The notes under the pieces are model-generated. The model was not told where the DNA came from and did not search any database. It worked only from the letters and a program-made list of their open reading frames with translations. A DNA stretch of 22,557 bases from JAICTV01 sp034666045 (GTDB lineage: Bacteria; Planctomycetota; Phycisphaerae; Tepidisphaerales; Tepidisphaeraceae): contig JAXDMN010000359.1 in the NCBI GenBank assembly GCA_034666045.1, positions 1 through 22,557 of the forward strand, read 5' to 3'. This document shows, piece by piece, positions 17,399 through 22,557 of this stretch (the stretch's first letter is position 1; the number at the start of each line of letters is the position of its first letter). Both the position numbers and the translations under genes were made by a program.

Positions 17399-19381
17399 TT
17401 ATTCATCCGGACACACAAGCTGATCCACGCGGGGGCGATCCTTCTTGACGATCCCGCCCGGGCAGACGATGGATCGGACGACCACGCCGCCCGCTTCGAC
17501 GACGCCGCCTTTGAGCACGATCGAGTCGTGCACGTGGGCGCGCGGGTCGACCACCGCGCCCGGCTCGACCATCTGGAACGTCGGGTGCCAGTCTTCCGCC
17601 AGCGGGTCCGACGCGGTCGCCGTCCCGGACTTGCGGCCGTGATACAGCTTCATCGCGCGGATGTAATCCTTCGCCTCGCGGATCGGCAGGGCGGTGGGGC
17701 GGCGGCAATGAAGCACCGTCACATCGTACTTCTGCGCGATCAGCGGCAGCGCCTGTTCCTTCATGTCGACGAAGCCGACTTCCGGGATCTCGCGCAGCGC
17801 TTTGCAGGTGATGAGCTGCACGCCGCTCGGCGTGCCGTCGTTATGCGACACGATGGTGACGTCGCCTTCCTTCTTGTGCAGGGCGGTCGCGATCGCGGCG
17901 AGCGGATCGAGCAGAATCTGAGCGGCGTTGCAGACGAGGACGAGATCGTCGTCCGCGTAGTCGACCGCGAGATCGCGCAGCACGCCGCCCGTGCCGCGGT
18001 ATTCTGACAAGTCGCGCTCGACGCGGAAACTGCCGACGTACTTCGGCGCGGCGCTGACCGGCTCGGGGGCGTTGCGGTTGACCATCACGCGCACCGGCAG
18101 CTTCTCGAGCCCCGCGTAGCGCGCCAGCTCCGACGCCTGGTGCAGCCAGTGGTTGAAGATCGTCCCGTCGTGATCGAGCGGCAGATCGAGCAGGCTGCGC
18201 CCACACGCTTCCGTGAGCGAGCTGGATCGAACCGAGCCGCCCAGAAGGATCATCGCGCGCAGCCGCGTCAGCCCGCCCGCATGCGCGCCGGCAGTGGGGG
18301 ACGTTTCCGAAGACGCCGACGCCGACGCGCGCTGGCGTCGCGGCCGCTGGGGGATCGGCTGCGCCAGCGCGATCCCTTGATCGACCAGCGTCGCAGTGCC
18401 ATTTCCATTGCCATTTCCGTTGGCGGGGCCGGTGTGCGGCATGTTTTCCGCCAGGGCCGTCTGGCCGCGCAGGCGATATCCGACGCCGCGCATCAGCGCG
18501 CGCGACAGCAACGCCATGCCGAACGGTAGCCCGACCACGATGTACCGCCGGAACAGGCGCTTCGGGTCCTGCCACAGCCGGTGCATCCATTCCATGCCGA
18601 CTGACTGGATCCAGCGCGGCGCGCGGCGGACGTCGCCGCACAAAAAGCTGAAGCTGATCCCCACGCCCAGCCACCACGCATTGGGCAGCACCTGGCGGAT
18701 TTGCTGGATCAGGTATTCCTGTTTCGGCGAGCCGAGCGCGACGAAGACGATGTCCGGCTTGGCCTCGCTGAGCTTCGCGATGATCGCATCCATCTCGGCG
18801 GCGTTTTCTTCGAAGCCCATCGGCGGGCAGTGCGTGCCGGCGATTTTGATCGTCGGGCTGTTGGTTCGCAGAACCTTCGACGCCGCGTCGGCGGTGCCGG
18901 GCAGTCCGCCCAGCAGGAAAACCGATCGCCCGCGTGCGGCCGCGCCGGCGCCGAGCGTTGAAATGAGATCGGAACCCGCGACGCGCTGCGGCAGCGGTGT
19001 CCCTTGCAGGCGGCTGGCCCAGACGAGGGGCATCCCGTCGGCGACAACCAAATCCGCCTCGGCGACCAGCGCGCCGAACGACAGGTCGCGCGTGCAGCGA
19101 CGCAGGTGATCGAGGTTCGGCGTAACCACCACGCCGCCGCGACCCGCATCAAGTTCGTCAAGGATGTGCGCGATCGCGCGCTTCTCGGTGATCGCGTGCA
19201 GGCGCACGCCGTGGAGGCGAATGGCAGGCAACGACGCGGCGGGAAGCGGCGGTGTCAGACGGCTGCTCGATCGACCGGTTCGCGGGCGCAGGCTGGCTAA
19301 GCTCACCGGAGAACTACCTCCCGGCGCCTCGGCGGCGGCGGACTCCCAGGTCGTGTCGCCGTAGCGGCGATACATACGCAT
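17399..19381 (-). CDS. WecG/TagA/CpsF-type glycosyltransferase fused to degenerate nucleotidyltransferase and beta-helix module
   Basis: A 660-residue two-part protein. After a disordered 50-residue head, residues about 55-280 are a GT26 glycosyltransferase (WecG/TagA/CpsF), which adds the second sugar to a lipid-linked intermediate: VVVTPNLDHLRRC, LVVADGMPLVWASRLQG, VAGSDLI, FVALGSPKQEYLI and GVGISFSFLCGDVRRAPRW. A linker of about 50 residues with GNGNGNG and Arg/Ser/Ala runs follows. Residues about 374-600 resemble a sugar-nucleotide pyrophosphorylase fold (AMILLGGSVRSSSLTEA, then DDDLVLVCNAAQILLDPL), but the GTR and PK residues of the nucleotide loop are missing. A short hexapeptide-like C-terminus (VEPGAVVDPRAHVHDSIVLK) completes it. 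The second half may be regulatory or non-catalytic. Start: ATG 19381 after GAGAGGGAAGAA; a longer frame to 19480 lacks support. It is the first gene of the exosortase unit. Confidence 0.88.
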   Translation of the reverse strand: MRMYRRYGDTTWESAAAEAPGGSSPVSLASLRPRTGRSSSRLTPPLPAASLPAIRLHGVRLHAITEKRAIAHILDELDAGRGGVVVTPNLDHLRRCTRDLSFGALVAEADLVVADGMPLVWASRLQGTPLPQRVAGSDLISTLGAGAAARGRSVFLLGGLPGTADAASKVLRTNSPTIKIAGTHCPPMGFEENAAEMDAIIAKLSEAKPDIVFVALGSPKQEYLIQQIRQVLPNAWWLGVGISFSFLCGDVRRAPRWIQSVGMEWMHRLWQDPKRLFRRYIVVGLPFGMALLSRALMRGVGYRLRGQTALAENMPHTGPANGNGNGNGTATLVDQGIALAQPIPQRPRRQRASASASSETSPTAGAHAGGLTRLRAMILLGGSVRSSSLTEACGRSLLDLPLDHDGTIFNHWLHQASELARYAGLEKLPVRVMVNRNAPEPVSAAPKYVGSFRVERDLSEYRGTGGVLRDLAVDYADDDLVLVCNAAQILLDPLAAIATALHKKEGDVTIVSHNDGTPSGVQLITCKALREIPEVGFVDMKEQALPLIAQKYDVTVLHCRRPTALPIREAKDYIRAMKLYHGRKSGTATASDPLAEDWHPTFQMVEPGAVVDPRAHVHDSIVLKGGVVEAGGVVVRSIVCPGGIVKKDRPRVDQLVCPDE

Positions 19382-19842
19382 TTCTTCCCTCTCCCAGGGT
19401 CTCTCCACAAGCCGGGGCACGCGGTAAACGTCACACGCGCATCCCATGCACCGCCACCGCGCGCCTGGACCCATAACCAAAAACGACGCGCGCGGGCGCG
19501 GCTACTGCTTCATCGTCAAAGTCACGACAAAAGGGATAACGAGCCGCCGAACCATTTCATCCGGCGCGAGCGAACTCATCCTCGTTCCCGTTGTCAAAAC
19601 CTCGGTGTTCTTGCGGTCAGTTGCGCTGCCAACAACGAAGTTGAGCGAAACCCACTGTGATCGACACACGGAATATCGTAACGGCGGTGGGGGAAAGCAA
19701 ACGTCCCGCGCCCCACAGCGAAGATCATTTTACTGACGCGCGCAGTGCGACGTAACGTCCGATAAATACAGGCGTCATGCGCGTCACATGAGGGGAATCA
19801 AATCTGGGCAAGGGCAGGCATAAGCCGCGGCGGAGGCACGGA
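19382..19842. other. 461-base intergenic region, probably the promoter region of the exosortase unit
   Basis: No credible gene: a 96-codon + frame (19446-19736) has no ribosome-binding site or family features. The minus strand contains a perfect TTGACA (plus positions 19592-19597) but no matching -10 box 16-18 bases on. GACGT/ACGTC around one base (19749-19759) is a small palindrome. No terminator was seen after the upstream glycosyltransferase stop at 19843. Confidence 0.5.
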
Positions 19843-20844
19843 TTACGACATCGCGGGCGTCGGAGGATGGACGGGTGCGTGGGTTTTTCCTGACGTCCAC
19901 TTCCGCGCCTGACGCGCATTTACTGCCTCGGTCGCGCGCTGCTTCCCCTGCACCAGACAGTCCCACTGATACGCCCGCAAGAAGCGGCGAAACTCCGGAT
20001 CTTCGTAGCGCGGCTGCTGTGTAATCCAGCTCTTCAAATAGCCCCACAGCATCGCCATCCCGCCCACGACGATCGGCGGTCGCGACATGCGGTAGCACGC
20101 GCTGGCGAGCATGTACGCGGGGGACGTGCCCATGAAGTACTGCCCCACGCCGTGACGCACGCGGCCGGTCCACCAGCTCTTGTGGCTCGTCCCCATCGCA
20201 CGCAGGTGCTCGAAGCGGATCTCCGGATCGTCCCAGCTCACGGCGACCCAGCCGCTCATCCGGCAGCGGTGGCAGTCGATGCCGTCCCACATCAGCATGC
20301 GAACGAACCCGCCGATCTGCTTGAAGCACGCCGTCCGATAAAACTTGATCATCCCGACCGAGTTTTCGTCCCCGCATTTTTCCGAGACGAAGCCGTTGCC
20401 CGGCGCGATCGGATAATGCGTGCGTTCTTGCGGCCCGCCGCTGTGGAAGTACGGCTTGCCGCTGCACGTGCCGAGGCGCGGATCGTCTTCCATGCGCTCC
20501 ATGAGCGTCTCGAAATAGCGCGGCGGCAGATCGAGGTCGAGGTCGAACTTGCAGACGTAATCGAATTCGTCCGGATTGATCGCGTCGTAGCCGCTGTAGA
20601 ACGCGTCGATCACGCCGCCGCCGAGTTTGCGCTCGCCGCGGTCGGCGCGGCGGATGATGTGGAGGTACGGAATCTTCGCCGCGTATTCGGCGAGGATCTG
20701 CGGCGTCTCGTCGGTGGAGCCGTCGTCGACGATGATCCACAGCGTCGGCTGCACGGTCTGCGCCAGCACGCTGTCGATCGTCCGCCGCGCGTATTTCGCC
20801 TCGTCGCGGCAGGGAGTGATCAAGCAATAACGACGGGAACTCAT
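19843..20844 (-). CDS. Family 2 glycosyltransferase
   Basis: A 333-residue GT-A fold glycosyltransferase, predicted to transfer a sugar from a nucleotide donor during polysaccharide assembly at the cytoplasmic face; donor and acceptor are unknown. It begins YCLITPCRDEAKYARRTIDS, followed by WIIVDDGSTDETP (36-48) and the metal-binding acidic run FDLDLDLPPRYF (100-111). Later come GGFVRMLMWDGIDCHRCRMS, the acceptor-side Asp region, and an Arg/Trp-rich C-terminal part. The only hydrophobic stretch, near PPIVVGGMAMLWGYLKSW, may touch the membrane. Start: ATG 20844 with GTGAG four bases upstream; the upstream in-frame extension to 20943 has no family similarity. It is separated from the next gene upstream by 198 bases with a candidate promoter, so it may start its own transcript. 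Confidence 0.92.
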   Translation of the reverse strand: MSSRRYCLITPCRDEAKYARRTIDSVLAQTVQPTLWIIVDDGSTDETPQILAEYAAKIPYLHIIRRADRGERKLGGGVIDAFYSGYDAINPDEFDYVCKFDLDLDLPPRYFETLMERMEDDPRLGTCSGKPYFHSGGPQERTHYPIAPGNGFVSEKCGDENSVGMIKFYRTACFKQIGGFVRMLMWDGIDCHRCRMSGWVAVSWDDPEIRFEHLRAMGTSHKSWWTGRVRHGVGQYFMGTSPAYMLASACYRMSRPPIVVGGMAMLWGYLKSWITQQPRYEDPEFRRFLRAYQWDCLVQGKQRATEAVNARQARKWTSGKTHAPVHPPTPAMS

Positions 20845-20944
20845 CCGCTCACCCTCATTACGCCGCCGCGCGGCAGGCCAGCGACCGGCGACGGCGGCAG
20901 CGATCTGCTGCTCGGCTGCGTGCAACGACGTCGATGACGGCATC

Positions 20945-20978
20945 AGTATAGACCCTCTCGCGCCCGTGAAAACGGGCG
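20945..20978 (-). promoter_or_regulatory. Candidate promoter with -35 inside a hairpin
   Basis: On the minus strand TATACT (plus 20945-20950) lies 16 bases after TTTTCA (plus 20967-20972, four of six matches to TTGACA). The -35 hexamer is exactly the loop of a perfect inverted repeat, CGCCCG (20961-20966) and CGGGCG (20973-20978). It would drive the glycosyltransferase starting at 20844 with a leader of roughly 95 bases. A further hairpin, GCCGC/GCGGC, lies at 20985-20996. Confidence 0.45.
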
Positions 20979-21042
20979 TTTCTTGCCGCTTGCGGCGATT
21001 TCCGATGGCGCTTCGGTCGTTCCGCGCGGAAGACCAAGCCGA

Positions 21043-22077
21043 TCAAGGTACTTCGGCCGATTGGGGGGGATTTCGATAACGGACGCTGCCTGGTGACTTG
21101 TATTCGATCAACTTCGTGCGACGTCCGAGAAGACGTGAGATCCAGAAGGTTATCAGCCCCTGCGCCTCGGCGAATTTGCCGAGGATCATGTGCGTCGCGT
21201 AAAGCCGCGCATCCACGGGCGCGAGTCCGCGCCGTTTTGCGTGGCCGAGCGTCCGCCACCACAGCACGGCGTACAGGCCGATCAGCGCGAAGCTGATCCC
21301 GCGCGTCGGCCAGGCGAGCGCGAGAATCACGATCGGCAAAACGATCCCCCAGAAGATGATCCGGCGATTCTCGCGCACCCAGTGTCGCTCGGGGGGCGCG
21401 CCGTGCATCGCGCACCCTTGCGCATACGCATGGCCGCCGCGCACCATGCGTTTCCACCATTGCCTGAAGCGCGTCATCGCCGCGTCGTGCAGCGTCATCT
21501 CGGCGGCGACGCGCAGGATTTTCCAATCGGCTTGGCGCAGGCGCACGCAGAGTTCCGGCTCCTCGCCCGCGATGACGCTCGCATCGAATCCGCCGACCTG
21601 CGTGAACGCGATGACGCGCATCATCGCATCGCCGCCACACGCTCGGGCTTCGCCGATCGGCGTGTTCCACTCGATGTCGCAGAGTTTGTTGTAGGCAGAC
21701 CCTTCCGGATGCCGCTCGCGCCGCCGCCCGCAGACGACGGCCAGTTTTTCGTTGCCCGCAAGCTCCGCCGCCGCGCGCTCGAGCCATCCGCCGACGATTT
21801 CGCAATCGCCATCCACGAACTGCACGAACTCGCACTGCGGATCGAGCGCGAGCAGATTCGCGAAGCCTTCGTTGCGCGCCCGGGCGGCGGTAAATGGCGT
21901 GGAAAGGTCCAATTCGACGACTGCCGCGCCCATCTCGCGCGCCATCGCGACGCTTCCGTCGCTCGAATTCGAATCCACGTAAACGACGTTTCCGCCACGC
22001 CCCATTGCGGATTCGAGACACCGGCGAAGTCGCTCGCCTTCATTTCGGCCAATGGCGACGATGCCCAGCCGGTTCAC
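21043..22077 (-). CDS. Family 2 glycosyltransferase with C-terminal membrane segments
   Basis: A 344-residue glycosyltransferase. The GT-A domain shows LGIVAIGRNEGERLRRCLES, VVYVDSNSSDGSV (31-43), FVQFVDGDCEIVGGWLE with the metal-binding DGD at 89-91, and ACGGDAMMRVIAFTQVGGFD. The C-terminal third has two hydrophobic helices (about 248-287: IIFWGIVLPIVILALAW and ISFALIGLYAVLWW) that anchor it to the inner membrane, common in EPS-type enzymes of this family. Donor sugar unknown. The GTG start (22075-22077) has AGGGA six bases upstream and overlaps the stop of the acyltransferase gene by four bases (GTGA), so the two are translationally coupled. No terminator with a T tract follows the TGA at 21043. 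Confidence 0.93.
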   Translation of the reverse strand: MNRLGIVAIGRNEGERLRRCLESAMGRGGNVVYVDSNSSDGSVAMAREMGAAVVELDLSTPFTAARARNEGFANLLALDPQCEFVQFVDGDCEIVGGWLERAAAELAGNEKLAVVCGRRRERHPEGSAYNKLCDIEWNTPIGEARACGGDAMMRVIAFTQVGGFDASVIAGEEPELCVRLRQADWKILRVAAEMTLHDAAMTRFRQWWKRMVRGGHAYAQGCAMHGAPPERHWVRENRRIIFWGIVLPIVILALAWPTRGISFALIGLYAVLWWRTLGHAKRRGLAPVDARLYATHMILGKFAEAQGLITFWISRLLGRRTKLIEYKSPGSVRYRNPPQSAEVP

Positions 22078-22557
22078 TGCATTTCCCTGGGATCTAACGT
22101 CTTGATCACCTTCGCCGGCACGCCGACGCAGACCGAGTAGGGCGGCACGTCCTTCAGCACGACGGCGTTGGCGCCGATCTGGCTGTCGTGGCCGATGGTG
22201 ATCGCGCCGACGATCACCGCGCCGCAGCCGATGTCGACGCGGTCCTGGATGATCGGCTTCTGCGAGCGATGATCGCCGCGGCGGGCGACGCCGAAGGTGG
22301 TGTTCTGGCGGATGTGCACGTCATCGCCGATCGAGCGCGCGCCGAGGACCATGCCGCTGTGGTGCCAGATGCGCACGCGCCGCCCGACGCGAACGGGATA
22401 GTTCAGGCTGATCCCGCACGTCCACTCGACGAACTTGTAGAGGAACCGGTAGAGCAGCGAGAACGGGATGCGCACGAAGCGCGGATTCACATCCATCCGC
22501 CAGTTGCCGAAACGATGCACCGCGATCGCCCAGAAGCCTTGCGCGAAGAGATCGCGG
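22074..22557 (-). CDS. Hexapeptide-repeat acyltransferase (serine acetyltransferase-like), 5' end beyond right edge
   Basis: The frame is open to the window edge (RDLFAQGFWAIAVHRFGNWR at the first visible codons), so the true start lies outside; a GTG at 22520 inside that segment is not the start. The 160 visible residues have the layout of CysE/colanic-acid type acetyltransferases. An amphipathic helical N-terminal part comes first, then left-handed beta-helix turns: VGRRVRIWHHSGMVLGARSI, IGDDVHIRQNTTFGV, IQDRVDIGCGAVIVGAITIG and SQIGANAVVLKDVPPYSVCV. It ends GVPAKVIKTLDPREMQ, the usual closing motif. Activity is probably O-acetylation of a sugar or of serine; its coupling to a glycosyltransferase favours polysaccharide decoration. 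The stop overlaps the GTG of the next gene by four bases. Confidence 0.88.
   Translation of the reverse strand, partial: RDLFAQGFWAIAVHRFGNWRMDVNPRFVRIPFSLLYRFLYKFVEWTCGISLNYPVRVGRRVRIWHHSGMVLGARSIGDDVHIRQNTTFGVARRGDHRSQKPIIQDRVDIGCGAVIVGAITIGHDSQIGANAVVLKDVPPYSVCVGVPAKVIKTLDPREMQ

Noticed and set aside
19592..19597. Perfect TTGACA on the minus strand as a promoter for the WecG-type gene
   Set aside because: No TATAAT-like hexamer lies 16-18 bases downstream (TTCGCT at the 17-base spacing).
19784..20827. 347-codon minus frame overlapping the family 2 glycosyltransferase
   Set aside because: Arg-rich shadow in another frame of the same strand; the DDGSTDE and DLDLD motifs belong to the 19843-20844 frame.

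Overview
The window comes from a GC-rich bacterium that is most likely a planctomycete of the class Phycisphaerae. The evidence is an FTLVE-type prepilin gene next to an AraC-family regulator and ribulokinase, an exosortase with a PEP-CTERM-like substrate, and repeated TQP tripeptides (AATQP, ATTQP) in the large TPR protein, a style I associate with Tepidisphaera/Humisphaera-like genomes. The lineage is an inference; there is no rRNA here.

Layout. At 1-2686 lies a small sugar-utilisation locus: the 5' part of araB (ribulokinase, running off the left edge), a prepilin-like gene broken by one in-frame amber codon, and a divergent AraC-family regulator. At 2709-5555 is sucA, the E1 subunit of 2-oxoglutarate dehydrogenase, convergent with the regulator. 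A 669-base non-coding stretch (5556-6224) carries an inverted cluster of short repeats and several clean hairpins. It is followed by a small KGG-motif stress-type protein on the + strand and a bidirectional terminator.

From 6696 to the right edge everything reads on the minus strand and forms an extracellular polysaccharide/protein-sorting locus. In transcription order, right to left, it holds: a hexapeptide-repeat acyltransferase (cut by the edge), a family 2 glycosyltransferase with membrane segments, a second family 2 glycosyltransferase, a WecG/TagA-type glycosyltransferase fused to a degenerate nucleotidyltransferase/beta-helix module, exosortase, EpsI, a Wzz/P-loop ATPase fusion, a hairpin terminator, a sugar-phosphate transferase, a 1395-residue TPR protein, and a 148-residue secreted protein with a VPLPA/PEP-CTERM-like tail.

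Inferred teamwork: the sugar transferase primes a lipid carrier, the glycosyltransferases and acyltransferase build and decorate the repeat unit, and the Wzz/ATPase protein governs chain length and export. The exosortase with EpsI processes PEP-CTERM-tailed secreted proteins, of which the small protein at 6696-7142 is a likely local substrate. The TPR protein may be a periplasmic scaffold.

The known part is an exosortase/EPS locus. The less ordinary parts are the amber-interrupted prepilin gene, the tyrosine-free ATPase domain, the glycosyltransferase fusion, the non-ATG exosortase start behind a perfect palindrome, and the intergenic repeat cluster.
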